DNA from: Paenibacillus oenotherae
GTDB lineage: Bacteria > Bacillota > Bacilli > Paenibacillales > Paenibacillaceae
Direction: 5' to 3'
Assembly (NCBI RefSeq): GCF_019443105.1
Contig: NZ_JAHZIJ010000008.1
Span: 62,001-126,000 of the forward strand
DNA: 64,000 bases
Shown: piece by piece, positions 45,625 to 54,192 of the stretch
Layout of the letters: the number at the start of each line of letters is the position of its first letter
Position numbering within the stretch: the stretch's first letter is position 1
Notes under the pieces: generated by a model
Seen by the model: the letters and a program-made list of their open reading frames with translations, nothing else
What the model was told of the DNA's origin: nothing
Databases searched by the model: none
Position numbers and translations under genes: made by a program

Positions 45625-45784
45625 CAGTATGACGGAGTAAGAAGCCTGCGAATGTGCATGAATTTCGGCTACAAGTCCGTCAGAATGGTAAAATACCTGC
45701 GATCATGCATGAATTTGAGCAAAAATAGGCCGTTAAGGAGAAAAGAAGGTGAAATACCTGCACTCTGGCAGGCATTTCACCTTC
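45625..45784. repeat. Dispersed hairpin repeat, copy D
   Basis: A 17-bp stem with one A-C mismatch (45745-45761 with 45768-45784, loop ACTCTG), preceded by two CCTGCGA...GCATGAATTT units. Inverted relative to copies A and B; begins GACGGAGTAAGAAGCCTGCG, the reverse of the end of copy A. Lies between the convergent kinase and carboxyspermidine decarboxylase genes. Confidence 0.8.
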
Positions 45785-45828
45785 ATGGGGTCAAAATAGA
45801 GAGAAAAACTGCCGTTTCGCATGTTTCG

Positions 45829-45858
45829 CCTAGTCCTAGACCTAGACCTAGTCCTAGT
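45829..45858. repeat. Tandem hexamer repeat CCTAGT/CCTAGA x5
   Basis: Five consecutive hexamers: CCTAGT, CCTAGA, CCTAGA, CCTAGT, CCTAGT. The last overlaps the left arm of the following hairpin. Confidence 0.8.
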
Positions 45859-45883
45859 GGGAGCTGAAGTTTCCACTAGGACT
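45850..45883. terminator. Bidirectional hairpin between convergent genes
   Basis: AGTCCTAGTGG (45850-45860) and CCACTAGGACT (45873-45883) form a perfect 11-bp stem with a 12-nt loop, 26 bp from the decarboxylase stop. The U-tract is weak on both strands. Confidence 0.5.
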
Positions 45884-45908
45884 TTCGGTACAGCCCCTTG
45901 ATTATTCA

Positions 45909-47036
45909 TTAAGCGAGTCTCATCTTAAAATCCTGATAGCCGAACTCGCGGACGACGCGGCAATTGCCGTCTTTGTCCTGCACGGCGATGGCTGGCAGCG
46001 GCATGCCGTTGAAGGTGTTGGTCTTGACCATGGAGTAGATCGCCATATCGCCAAACACTAATCTGTCGCCGTTCTTCAAGGGCTGATCAAAGGAATAGTC
46101 GCCGATTACATCGCCTGTAAGACAGGTTGGACCGCCGAGCCGATAGGTGTATGGCTTCTCGCCGGCTTCGCCCGAACCGAACAGCGGCGGACGATAAGGC
46201 ATTTCCAGAACATCCGGCATATGGCATGTAGCGGACGTGTCCACAATAGCAATCTCGATGCCGTTCCTATGGATATCCAGTACGGAGGTGACCATATAGC
46301 CCGCATTGAGCGCGATGGCTTCTCCGGGTTCGAGATAGACTTCCAAGCCGTATTTATGCTGCATGCGTTGAATGCAGGCTTCGAGTCTCGGGATATCATA
46401 GTCATCTCTTGTAATATGGTGACCGCCGCCAAAGTTGATCCATTCCATTTGGGCCAGCCATGGCCCGAACTTGTCTTCGACCGCATTCAGCGTTGTCTCC
46501 AGATCATCCGAGTTCTGCTGGCAAAGGGTATGGAAGTGCAGTCCCGAGACGCCTTCAAGCAGCTCTGGACGGAACTCGTCGCGCCGCACGCCGAATCTCG
46601 ATCCCGATGAACATGGATCATAGATCTCATGTCCCTCTTGTGTCGAGCATTCCGGATTGATGCGAATGCCCACTTTTCTGCCGGCTGCAAGAGCTTTAGC
46701 TTTATACTTCTCCAGTTGGGAGAAGGAGTTGAAAATAATATGATCGCAGATGGATATAATATCGTCGATCTCATCCTCACGATAGGCAGGGGCAAAGACA
46801 TGGTTTTCTTTGCCCATTTCCTCATAACCCAGCCGTGCTTCGAATAAACCGCTCGCGGTAGTGCCGCTTAAGTATTGTCCAATAAGTGGATACATGGCAG
46901 TCATGGAAAAGGCTTTCTGTGCCAGCACGATCTTGGCTCCGGTACGCTGCATGATGCCGCTTAAGATGTTCAGGTTCTTCTCGATAAGTGCTTCATCAAC
47001 TACAAAGCAGGGCGTCGGCAATTCCTCGAACCGCAT
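45909..47036 (-). CDS. nspC: Carboxynorspermidine/carboxyspermidine decarboxylase
   Basis: 375 residues, a PLP-dependent alanine-racemase-fold (group III) decarboxylase. LPTPCFVVDEALIEKNLNIL opens the protein, the PLP Lys is in KIVLAQKAFSM, and WINFGGGHHI and YLEPGEAIALNAGYMV are the PLP-phosphate and Arg-binding segments. The active-site Cys is in DTSATCHMPDVLE. It removes the carboxyl from carboxyspermidine or carboxynorspermidine, the final step of the alternative polyamine pathway. The ATG at 47036 is 1 nt after the upstream stop (TAA-T-ATG); the longer ORF overlaps that gene. Confidence 0.92.
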   Translation of the reverse strand: MRFEELPTPCFVVDEALIEKNLNILSGIMQRTGAKIVLAQKAFSMTAMYPLIGQYLSGTTASGLFEARLGYEEMGKENHVFAPAYREDEIDDIISICDHIIFNSFSQLEKYKAKALAAGRKVGIRINPECSTQEGHEIYDPCSSGSRFGVRRDEFRPELLEGVSGLHFHTLCQQNSDDLETTLNAVEDKFGPWLAQMEWINFGGGHHITRDDYDIPRLEACIQRMQHKYGLEVYLEPGEAIALNAGYMVTSVLDIHRNGIEIAIVDTSATCHMPDVLEMPYRPPLFGSGEAGEKPYTYRLGGPTCLTGDVIGDYSFDQPLKNGDRLVFGDMAIYSMVKTNTFNGMPLPAIAVQDKDGNCRVVREFGYQDFKMRLA

Positions 47037-47037
47037 A

Positions 47038-48276
47038 TTAGCGAACGAGCTCCGGCTTCTTAGCTTCCTCAGGCAATGCGTCCACAAGCACCGGGTTGAA
47101 GTTCTCTACCCATGGAAGTCCCCATTTGTTCAGCTCTTCCATGAACGGATCCGGATCGAACTCCTCGATATTGTATACACCCGGCTTATTCCATTTGCCG
47201 GTCAAGACCATAGCCGCGCCGATCATGGCAGGAACGCCCGTCGTATAAGAGATAGCCTGGGAGCCCACTTCCTTATAGCACTCTTGGTGGTCACAAATAT
47301 TGTAGACATAGTAAGTCTTGTCCTGGCCGTCTTTTTTACCTTTGAAGATACAGCCAATGTTGGTTTTTCCCACCGTGCGAGGTCCAAGGGACGCCGGATC
47401 TGGAAGGATGGCCTTCAGGAATTGAAGCGGGATAATTTGTTTTCCTTCATATTCGATCGGTTCGATGGAAGTCATTCCTACGTTCTCAAGAGCCTTCAGG
47501 TGCATGAGGTAGCTTGGGCCGAAGGTCATGAAGAAGCGAATGCGCTTCAGTCCAGGCATATTTTGCGCAAGGGACTCAAGCTCTTCATGGTATAGCAGAT
47601 ACATGTCCTTCTCGCCAACCTCGGCAAAGTTATACACACGCTTGATTTCCATCGGCTTCGTTTCGATCCATTCCCCGTTCTCCCAGTAGCGTCCGTTGGC
47701 GGACACTTCGCGGATGTTGATCTCAGGGTTGAAGTTGGTTGCGAAAGGATAGCCGTGATCGCCGCCGTTGCAATCCAGAATGTCGATATATTCGATTTCG
47801 TCAAAATAATGCTTCAGCGCATAAGCAGAAAATACGCCAGTTACGCCTGGATCGAATCCGCTGCCCAGAAGAGCCGTGATTCCAGCTTTCTCAAAGCGCT
47901 CGCGGTATTCCCACTGCCATTTATATTCGAACTTGGCCGTATCTTCCGGCTCATAGTTTGCTGTATCCATATAGTGCGTTCTGGTGGCCAGGCAAGCATC
48001 CATGATCGTCAAATCCTGGTAAGGAAGAGCCAGGTTCATAACGATATCCGGCTTGACTTCATTAATCAGAGCGATCAGCTCATCGACATTGTCAGCATCG
48101 ACCTGTGCAGTCGTAATTTTGGTTTTGCCGCCGTCCAATTTCGCCTTGAGTTCGTCGCATTTGGATTTTGTACGGCTCGCGATGCAGATTTCCTCGAAAA
48201 CTTCGCTGTTCTGAACACATTTATGAATGGCTACTGATGCTACGCCGCCGGCGCCGATGACAAGTGCTTTTCCCAT
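47038..48276 (-). CDS. Carboxynorspermidine/carboxyspermidine dehydrogenase (saccharopine dehydrogenase family)
   Basis: 412 residues. ALVIGAGGVASVAIHKCVQN is the Rossmann motif, SRTKSKCDELKAKLDGGKTK follows, and GFDPGVTGVFSAYAL is typical. This subfamily (LYS1-like) condenses putrescine or diaminopropane with aspartate semialdehyde using NADPH. Although often named saccharopine dehydrogenase, its pairing with nspC identifies it as the polyamine enzyme. The ATG at 48276 follows TAGGAGAAC; the longer ORF covers the 5' leader. An RNA leader with a terminator lies upstream. Confidence 0.9.
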   Translation of the reverse strand: MGKALVIGAGGVASVAIHKCVQNSEVFEEICIASRTKSKCDELKAKLDGGKTKITTAQVDADNVDELIALINEVKPDIVMNLALPYQDLTIMDACLATRTHYMDTANYEPEDTAKFEYKWQWEYRERFEKAGITALLGSGFDPGVTGVFSAYALKHYFDEIEYIDILDCNGGDHGYPFATNFNPEINIREVSANGRYWENGEWIETKPMEIKRVYNFAEVGEKDMYLLYHEELESLAQNMPGLKRIRFFMTFGPSYLMHLKALENVGMTSIEPIEYEGKQIIPLQFLKAILPDPASLGPRTVGKTNIGCIFKGKKDGQDKTYYVYNICDHQECYKEVGSQAISYTTGVPAMIGAAMVLTGKWNKPGVYNIEEFDPDPFMEELNKWGLPWVENFNPVLVDALPEEAKKPELVR

Positions 48277-48326
48277 TATTTGTTCTCCTAACCAAATTAT
48301 ATTTTTATAATGCAAAACGACAACAT

Positions 48327-48371
48327 AAAAAAAGCAAGCGAAACACGCATCATGGCGCATCACACTTGCTT
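48327..48371 (-). terminator. Intrinsic terminator in the 5' leader of the polyamine operon
   Basis: On the minus strand AAGCAAG (48371-48365) pairs with CUUGCUU (48338-48332). Inside it lies a 6-bp AUGCGC/GCGUGU stem with loop CAUGAU, and a run of seven U follows. It lies about 50 nt upstream of the start codon, and there is no minus-strand gene before it, so it is a leader attenuator rather than a gene end. Confidence 0.75.
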
Positions 48372-48421
48372 GATATGATCAAATATTAAAACATTCCCAA
48401 TAAGCATGACCAGACAACCCT

Positions 48422-48433
48422 CTTGCTCGCTTG
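48422..48433 (-). promoter_or_regulatory. Possible antiterminator segment
   Basis: On the minus strand CAAGCGAGCAAG; its first seven nucleotides are complementary to UCGCUUG in the 3' arm of the leader terminator. The segment itself lies in the loop of an upstream hairpin (TGACTGACAA / TTGTC-TGGTCA), so two exclusive folds are possible. Confidence 0.5.
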
Positions 48434-48844
48434 TCAGTCAGCCATAAAACGCAATCGTTTCATGGAAAGGCTCTTCATATTCAAATCTATCATGTTAGGA
48501 TCAGAGTCTATATAGCAAATAATTACTTTTACCACTCTTATTGACCGTTTCACAAGTTGATGTGCTGATGCACTGGTTGTAAAGTAACCAACTTATAAAA
48601 TTTGAGCTTTTAACTCAATCAATAAAGCAACGAAAGTTGCCGATCGGCATTTGACCCGGCTGTCCGTATGGCCTTAACTTCTTGTGGAAGTGGTCAAAGA
48701 TTATCTGCTTGGAAAGATCCTACATGTGTTGAATATTAGCTTTCCAAATTTAATACCCCTTCATAATAGCAGGATCGCGTATATCGGGCAAGAAAAAAAT
48801 TATTAATAAATTAATATTTCTCCGTGGAGCAAGGTTCGGCATTT

Positions 48845-48865
48845 ACATACATACAGAATGTATGT
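48845..48865. promoter_or_regulatory. TetR-type operator upstream of the VOC-tetR pair
   Basis: ACATACAT (48845-48852) and ATGTATGT (48858-48865) are perfect 8-bp arms around ACAGA. About 40 bp upstream of the VOC gene start, overlapping the likely promoter. Confidence 0.7.
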
Positions 48866-48903
48866 TAAATTGGTGCTATCATAACCGAGAGGGGAATTGT
48901 TTT

Positions 48904-49332
48904 ATGAACGTATCCGGCTTTTATCCCGTTATTTTAACAGATCAAGTTGTTTCCACGGCGGCATTTTACGAGGAGCACTTTGGATTCACGAAGGTTTTTG
49001 AAGCGGACTGGTATATCAGCTTGAAAATGCTTGGCAAGGACAGGCCCTTCGAACTGGCTGTTCTTGATGCCTCTCATCCGACCATTCCAGGTGCGTACAG
49101 GACCAAAGTGAAAGGGCTGATTCTTAACATCGAAGTGGACGATGTCGATGCGGAGTACGAACGTCTTATTCGTGGAGCCAAGCTGCCGCTGGAGCTTGAT
49201 ATCCGGAGCGAGGATTTTGGCCAGCGGCATTTCATTACCTCTGATCCGAGCGGGGTATTAATTGATGTTATTACTGTCATCCCGCCCTCCAATGATTTCA
49301 GCGCCCAATATTCCGAAGAGGTCTGGAAATAA
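48904..49332 (+). CDS. VOC-family (glyoxalase/bleomycin-resistance fold) protein
   Basis: 142 residues. [20 protein letters not shown] and [18 protein letters not shown] carry the two beta-alpha-beta-beta-beta modules. The C-terminus [20 protein letters not shown] has the usual metal-ligand region. It is a small metal-binding or drug-binding protein; the substrate is unknown. The ATG at 48904 follows GAGAGGGGA. The downstream tetR gene and the ACATACAT dyad suggest substrate-induced control. Confidence 0.85.
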   Translation: MNVSGFYPVILTDQVVSTAAFYEEHFGFTKVFEADWYISLKMLGKDRPFELAVLDASHPTIPGAYRTKVKGLILNIEVDDVDAEYERLIRGAKLPLELDIRSEDFGQRHFITSDPSGVLIDVITVIPPSNDFSAQYSEEVWK

Positions 49333-49388
49333 GGGAATACTGGCATGCCCAAGCGAATCATCTGAATGTGAATGGAGAACAATGAATA

Positions 49389-49973
49389 ATGAGAAGAAAC
49401 AAAGCAGAGACTGCGGAAACGATTCATAAGCTAATCGAAGTCGCGAGAACTCATTTTACCAATTACGGCTATGCTGGTGCGGCATTGGAATCGATCGTTC
49501 ATGAGGCGAATCTGACGCGAGGAGCGGTCTATCATCATTTTCGCAGTAAGAAGGAATTGTTTCGAATCGTACTTGAAGATGTCCAGCGAGAGGTTGCCGA
49601 AAGGGTGGAGCAGGAAGCATCGGCAAGCGAGGATGCATGGGAGCAGCTCTACGCGGGCTGCCGCGGATTCATTATGGCTGCTGTCGAAGAGCGGAATCGG
49701 CGTGTCATGCTGATCGACGGCCCGGCGATTCTTGGCTGGGAAGTGTGGAGAGGGATGGATAAGAACCATTCCATGCGTTTATTGAGGGAGCAGCTTGGAA
49801 TCATGCAGGAGAAGGGGTATCTTCGGATGGTTTCCCTTGATGCCATGACCCATTTTATTTCGGGCGGATTGAATGAGACGGCGCTGAGGCTGGCCAACGA
49901 GTCCTTTCAGCCTGCTGCTCTGGATGAAACGATGGGGGTGCTTGCTGTATTCTTGGAGGGGTTGAAGCAATAA
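49389..49973 (+). CDS. TetR/AcrR-family regulator
   Basis: 194 residues. HTH: LIEVARTHFTNYGYAGAALE, SIVHEANLTRGAVYHHFRSK, K. The Y-H-H-F turn is typical of TetR. The C-terminal domain (GCRGFIMAAVEERNRRVMLI) resembles TetR_C subfamilies that bind aromatic or drug ligands. It is co-transcribed with the VOC gene 56 bp upstream. Its likely site is the ACATACAT/ATGTATGT dyad. Confidence 0.88.
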   Translation: MRRNKAETAETIHKLIEVARTHFTNYGYAGAALESIVHEANLTRGAVYHHFRSKKELFRIVLEDVQREVAERVEQEASASEDAWEQLYAGCRGFIMAAVEERNRRVMLIDGPAILGWEVWRGMDKNHSMRLLREQLGIMQEKGYLRMVSLDAMTHFISGGLNETALRLANESFQPAALDETMGVLAVFLEGLKQ

Positions 49974-50034
49974 CAATTACCCGCGCCTGCTGCTTATTGA
50001 CAAGCTGTGCGGCGGAGGTCGGCTGCTGCAGCAG

Positions 50035-50185
50035 AGAAGAAATCCTGCGCAAGCGCAGGGATTTCGGTTAAAAGTATGACCGAGAGCTGGAAAGCCTGCG
50101 ATTGTGCAGGAATATGCGGTAGAAAGGGCCGATTGAGGCCACTAAAGATGAAATGCCTGCGCTTTGGCAGGCATTTCATCTTTAG
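50035..50185. repeat. Dispersed hairpin repeat, copy E
   Basis: A 19-bp perfect stem (50142-50160 with 50167-50185, loop GCTTTG), preceded by CCTGCGCAAGCGCAGG and CCTGCGATTGTGCAGG units. Inverted relative to copies A and B, and closest to copy C. Downstream of the tetR gene and convergent with the SRPBCC gene. Confidence 0.85.
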
Positions 50186-50352
50186 CAGGAAGGAATGAAG
50201 AGAAAGCCTGCTGTTACGCAGGCATGTTCGCCGCCTAGGAGCTTCCCAAACGGATCACGGTGTCAAGTAGCATGACAAAACCTCCCATTAGAGCATTGCT
50301 TCTAGCTTGCTCCAAATGGAAGGTTTTCAATTTGTTTGTATGTCGAATACGG

Positions 50353-50775
50353 TTACTGCGCCAACACCTTGTCAAGATCGCCGCACCATTTGCTCCAGCC
50401 ATATTTGGCGCCCTCGAGACCATGAACATTGGAGAATCCGGTTTGTTCGAGATGCAGATTAACCTTTCCTTCCCCTAAATCCTGCAGCGTCCAGATGACC
50501 GTGTGCTTCTCCTCTCCGCTGGCCCAAGTATAGGATATCCGGTTTGGCTCTTCCACGATAAGCACTTCTCCGTCAATTACGCCATCCCAATACTCAGACG
50601 GCTGAGTGCGGAACTGGAACCGGTGTCCGACGACGGGCTTGAAGTCATTCTCCATCCCCACACCTGTATGGATGTTCGCCACCCACTTGGCAAGCTTGCT
50701 TGAATCGGTTAAGGCGGACCAAAGCTTCTCGATCGTTGTTGTGTACTGGAAATCCAGGGTTAATGCTAGACTCAT
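50353..50775 (-). CDS. SRPBCC (AHSA1-like) domain protein
   Basis: 140 residues. LTLDFQYTTTIEKLWSALTD, SSKLAKWVANIHTGVGMEND and EVLIVEEPNRISYTWASGEE, KHTVIWTLQDLGEGKVNLHL are the START-like AHSA1 blocks. These proteins have a ligand cavity; the function here is unknown. The ATG at 50775 overlaps the stop of the arsR gene (50772), so they are translationally coupled. The frequent ArsR-SRPBCC pairing suggests ligand-dependent regulation. Confidence 0.87.
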   Translation of the reverse strand: MSLALTLDFQYTTTIEKLWSALTDSSKLAKWVANIHTGVGMENDFKPVVGHRFQFRTQPSEYWDGVIDGEVLIVEEPNRISYTWASGEEKHTVIWTLQDLGEGKVNLHLEQTGFSNVHGLEGAKYGWSKWCGDLDKVLAQ

Positions 50776-51101
50776 TCTTCTTCCTCCTCTAATAGTTGGT
50801 TTAAGCGCAATAAATTTGTGTGCCAGAATTTGCTGTAGAAAGCTAACCAATCTTGAACTTCTTTGAGTGGAGAGGCGTTCAGCCGGAATCGCGTTTCTCT
50901 GCCGACTTTTCGGTCAAGCACCAGTCCGGCCTCTTTAAGGATTGTCAAATGCTTGGATACCGCTGTGCGGCCCATTGGAAACTGTGAAGCCAACTCATGG
51001 AGCGGTATCTCCTCAGCCTCCGCTAACAGACGAATCAACCGGCGCCTGGTTGGATCTGCAATCGCGTCGAACACATCCCGCAGCGGGTTGTTCTCGCTCA
51101 T
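50772..51101 (-). CDS. ArsR-family regulator
   Basis: 109 residues. The winged helix is IADPTRRRLIRLLAEAEEIP, LHELASQFPMGRTAVSKHLT, ILKEAGLVLDRKVGRETRFR. There is no CxC metal motif, so it is not an arsenic sensor. It overlaps the SRPBCC gene start and lies about 80 bp downstream of doxX on the same strand. The tandem ACACCATTTGGTGT dyads at 51679-51721 are its likely operators. Confidence 0.88.
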   Translation of the reverse strand: MSENNPLRDVFDAIADPTRRRLIRLLAEAEEIPLHELASQFPMGRTAVSKHLTILKEAGLVLDRKVGRETRFRLNASPLKEVQDWLAFYSKFWHTNLLRLNQLLEEEEE

Positions 51102-51182
51102 AGCCCCCCCTCCAAAACATTATTTGCTGTAATAGAAACCTATAGATGGTACGAAGGGACAGCTGTTAATTTCATCACCTCC

Positions 51183-51605
51183 TTAAAGTGTGCGGCTCTT
51201 AGGACGAAGCGCCCACGAGGCGATATTGAGCGCAGCATACGCAAGCGGAAGGATAATAGCAAACCCGCTGTCACCATTATCGTTAGCGAGCAGATGTGAT
51301 AAGGCCGCCCCAGTCATTAAAAAGAAGATGCCAGCGTGAGCCCATTCTTTGAGCCGGGGGAAGCCTGGCACGAGAAGAGCGATGGCCCCGAGCGCCTTCC
51401 ATATCCCGAGAATGGTCAAGACGTATAAAGGGTACCCAAGATTCGTCACGAGCTCAAGGTTCCCCCCATACTGCATCAGCTGCCCGATACCGCTTAACAT
51501 AACAGCTGCTGCGAGCAGAAAGGTAACGGACCAATAAGCAATCATTTTCCCTCGGGAGGGGATTTCTACTTTCGCGGCTATTTCCGCACCAACAATCGTA
51601 CTCAT
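51183..51605 (-). CDS. DoxX-family membrane protein
   Basis: 140 residues with four membrane helices (SVTFLLAAAVMLSGIGQLMQ, AGIFFLMTGAALSHLLAND, FAIILPLAYAALNIASWAL and one between). The pattern VMLSGIGQLMQYGG and TLGIWKALGAIALLVPGFPR is typical of DoxX-like proteins (often DoxX_2). The function is unknown; it is often linked with oxidative stress. It probably heads the doxX-arsR-SRPBCC operon. Confidence 0.85.
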   Translation of the reverse strand: MSTIVGAEIAAKVEIPSRGKMIAYWSVTFLLAAAVMLSGIGQLMQYGGNLELVTNLGYPLYVLTILGIWKALGAIALLVPGFPRLKEWAHAGIFFLMTGAALSHLLANDNGDSGFAIILPLAYAALNIASWALRPKSRTL

Positions 51606-51678
51606 TATTGTTCCTCCTTCTCATTGTTCCAAGTCTTATTCAGGCTTCAAGTTTTCCAGATGATCAATCTCCGATGCG

Positions 51679-51722
51679 ACACCATTTGGTGTTGCTTTTA
51701 TAATACGACACCATTTGGTGTC
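51679..51722. promoter_or_regulatory. Tandem ArsR operators with promoter between them
   Basis: ACACCATTTGGTGT occurs at 51679-51692 and at 51708-51721, the second with an outer G-C pair. On the minus strand a -10-like TATTAT lies between them, upstream of doxX. Both copies are 6-2-6 dyads. Confidence 0.75.
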
Positions 51723-51773
51723 CTGTCAACAACATCTTTGCGTCGGATTGCGAGAAGAGGGGGCTGTCCCGAA

Positions 51774-51794
51774 GGCTTCTTACTCTGTCACGCT
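51774..51794. repeat. Fragment of the dispersed repeat (copy F)
   Basis: GGCTTCTTACTCTGTCACGCT matches the end of copy A (GGCTTCTTACTCCGTCACGCT) at 20 of 21 positions. The hairpin part is missing. Confidence 0.6.
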
Positions 51795-51936
51795 ATCGAA
51801 TTCCTTGCCCATTGTAAGACCGCAAAAAAGTCGTCTTAGCCTTGAATTTTGACCGCTTGGTTCAAACGCGTATCTAAATCCTGAACCATCGACTAGATTA
51901 ATGTATGACAAGTACATGAAGCGAAAGGTGGCCCAT

Positions 51937-53127
51937 ATGATGAGAATAGGGATTCGAATAGTGGTCGGCATAATCATCCTGGCTGGAATTGGATTTGGGG
52001 TCTTAGCCTACATGAACAGGCCGATACCGCAAGCGGCCGTTACGGAGAAGATAGGAGAACAGCTAACAGAAATCGTAGCGAATCATGATTCGTTATCCAG
52101 CGCATTATTGACCATTTACTCCAACCGGACGGGCTACTTCGAGCAATTTGCAGTGGGTACGAAGAATCGCACGACAGATCAACCTGTTCAACCCGACAGT
52201 CAATATCACGCAGCCAGCGTCGGTAAAACGATGTGTGCGGCTATCTATGGCATGTTGGTGGACGAAGGTAAAATCAACTTTGACGACAAAATCAATGCCT
52301 GGCTGGATGCTGACATCCTGAAAGGATTATTTGTGGTAGACGGCACGGATTATAGCGGTCAGGTAACACTGAGGCAGCTGCTGAGCCATACATCAGGGGT
52401 TGGCGATTATTTCGAAGGTCCGGTAATAAGCGGGGAGCCTATGCTGGAGATGCTGACATCTAATCCGAATCTTTCATTTACGCCAGAAGAGCTGGTCGCG
52501 TTTACTAGAGACAATCAGGCTCCGATTGGAAAGCCAGGACAACAATTTTATTATTCGGATACGGGGTATATTCTGCTTGGCTTCATTCTGGAAGCGATTG
52601 AGGGAAAGCCTTACTCGGCGATCTTGGAGGAACGAATATTCCAGCCCTTGGGCATGAAGGATAGCTATCTCATGTTTTATCAGGATGAACCGGCCGATAT
52701 TCTGGGGATTTATATCAATGGCATTGACTACAGCGACAGAAACGCATTATCGGTTGATTGGTCGGGCGGTGGTGTTGTTACCACGATGAATGATCTGTTA
52801 ACGTTCATGAAGGCTTTCGAAACGGGGACTTTAGTATCGGATGAAGTTTATGAAGAGATGACGGATTTTAATCACCGCTATGACAAAGGGATTTATTATG
52901 GGATGGGCATGATGTATTTTGACTTTAGCGAGTTGTCATTTCTGTTAGGATTAAGCTCCATGACGGATGTGTATGGCGGCGTGGGAGCTACAGGATCTTA
53001 TGTCCTCTATGATAAAGAGAAGGATACCTATTTTATAGCGAATTTTGGATCGCTTGATTTTGCGGAGAAAGGTATAGAGGAATTAGTAAAAATAAGGATG
53101 ATCTATGATAGGATGATAGTGGAATAA
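51937..53127 (+). CDS. Membrane-anchored serine hydrolase (beta-lactamase class C family)
   Basis: About 396 residues. An N-terminal anchor (IRIVVGIIILAGIGFGVLAY) precedes a class C beta-lactamase/DD-peptidase-like domain. The nucleophile motif is HAASVGKTM (SxxK), followed by LRQLLSHTSGVGDYF and the YSDTGYILLG motif in the Y-x-N position. These enzymes include peptidases and esterases; a role in resistance is not implied. The start at 51937 has AAAGGTGG about 5 nt upstream. Confidence 0.85.
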   Translation: MMRIGIRIVVGIIILAGIGFGVLAYMNRPIPQAAVTEKIGEQLTEIVANHDSLSSALLTIYSNRTGYFEQFAVGTKNRTTDQPVQPDSQYHAASVGKTMCAAIYGMLVDEGKINFDDKINAWLDADILKGLFVVDGTDYSGQVTLRQLLSHTSGVGDYFEGPVISGEPMLEMLTSNPNLSFTPEELVAFTRDNQAPIGKPGQQFYYSDTGYILLGFILEAIEGKPYSAILEERIFQPLGMKDSYLMFYQDEPADILGIYINGIDYSDRNALSVDWSGGGVVTTMNDLLTFMKAFETGTLVSDEVYEEMTDFNHRYDKGIYYGMGMMYFDFSELSFLLGLSSMTDVYGGVGATGSYVLYDKEKDTYFIANFGSLDFAEKGIEELVKIRMIYDRMIVE

Positions 53128-53148
53128 ATACTTCTGTCATGAGGAGAC

Positions 53149-53691
53149 ATGATGGTTCAATTATTGTGTTCAAATAAGGTGTATGAGAAATTGAAGCAAG
53201 AACTATCCAAATACAGCATCGAGATTAAGCAAGACAGTGACTGGGTGCTCGTTGAAAAAGGATATGACCTGCCAAGCGACAAGCTTAGTATTGTATTCGA
53301 TGCCATCGATTACATGGATGTGATCAAGCTGCTGGTCTCTGGTATCCGAGCAGACATCCATTTTACGAATACGCTTACGGGCTTGAGTGAGAATAAATTT
53401 GCAGTTATGGAACCAAGGGATGTTCTATATCTGGAAGCGGGCTCTGAAGGCATTATGGCCTATACAAAGGGTAGTCGTTACAGCATCAAGGAAACCTTGC
53501 ACTATTATGAGAACATATGGGCGGCAAAAGGTTTTATACGAATCAACAAATCACAGCTCGTTAATTTGCTGCACGTTAAAGAAATTATCCCGTGGTTCAA
53601 CTCCAGATATGTCCTTCGAATGGATAATAACACCGAGCTGGAAGTATCAAAAATGTTCTCGAAAAAGCTTAGGAACACACTCAATATATAG
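53149..53691 (+). CDS. LytTR-family DNA-binding protein
   Basis: 180 residues. The C-terminal LytTR domain (about 80-180) reads EPRDVLYLEAGSEGIMAYTK, GFIRINKSQLVNLLHVKEII and SRYVLRMDNNTELEVSKMFS. The N-terminal half is short and without a receiver domain. Paired with a DUF3021 gene 9 nt downstream, a widespread Bacillota module controlling small membrane or transport genes. GAGGAGA lies upstream of the ATG. Confidence 0.88.
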   Translation: MMVQLLCSNKVYEKLKQELSKYSIEIKQDSDWVLVEKGYDLPSDKLSIVFDAIDYMDVIKLLVSGIRADIHFTNTLTGLSENKFAVMEPRDVLYLEAGSEGIMAYTKGSRYSIKETLHYYENIWAAKGFIRINKSQLVNLLHVKEIIPWFNSRYVLRMDNNTELEVSKMFSKKLRNTLNI

Positions 53692-53700
53692 GAGACAACT

Positions 53701-54138
53701 ATGGAGAAAATTAATTTGGAAAATGTTATAAAGTCCTTTTTTCTTGGCCTCTTCATTGGCATTATCCTGCAGTTGTATGGCCATGCAGAGGTGCTGTTCA
53801 AGTATAAGGTTGTAACGGTATTAGCCAGCGGAAGTGTAGGGTTCATCATTGGATTTATTACCGAATGGCTAACCTCCATACTCCCGATTCGAATGGCAAA
53901 TTCCCGAACGTACTTCTTCATAAACAACCTGATTGCAGTGATCGTTACGACATTTATTATGGCATCCTTGCTTCTGGTCACAAGCAGTGAAATGGAGGAC
54001 GAAGGGGAATTCACGCCAGTATTATTGATCGTGCTCAGTATTATTTGCATCGCAAATCTGTTTGATTATATGATGTATCGCCGAGCTCAGAATAAGTTGA
54101 AAACATTTAAAGCAATGATTGAAGATAATGAACTTTAG
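53701..54138 (+). CDS. DUF3021 membrane protein
   Basis: 145 residues with four hydrophobic helices (SFFLGLFIGIILQLYGH, VTVLASGSVGFIIGFITEWL, NNLIAVIVTTFIMASLLLV, VLLIVLSIICIANLFDYMMY). This is the usual partner of LytTR regulators and may modulate their activity. Function unknown. Confidence 0.85.
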   Translation: MEKINLENVIKSFFLGLFIGIILQLYGHAEVLFKYKVVTVLASGSVGFIIGFITEWLTSILPIRMANSRTYFFINNLIAVIVTTFIMASLLLVTSSEMEDEGEFTPVLLIVLSIICIANLFDYMMYRRAQNKLKTFKAMIEDNEL

Positions 54139-54141
54139 GGC

Positions 54142-54192
54142 AAAAAGCACAGCATATTTTCCGAGTTATGGAAGAGGTGTTGTGCTTTTTCT
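54142..54192 (+). terminator. Intrinsic terminator after LytTR-DUF3021
   Basis: AAAAAGCACAGCA pairs with TGTTGTGCTTTTT (one mismatch in 13) around a loop of about 23 nt, with the T-run at the 3' end. Confidence 0.75.

Noticed and set aside
48361-48600. T-box or lysine riboswitch in the polyamine leader
   Set aside because: The T-box AGGGUGGNACCGCG core and the lysine riboswitch conserved core were looked for and not found. Only the terminator and a possible antiterminator can be supported.
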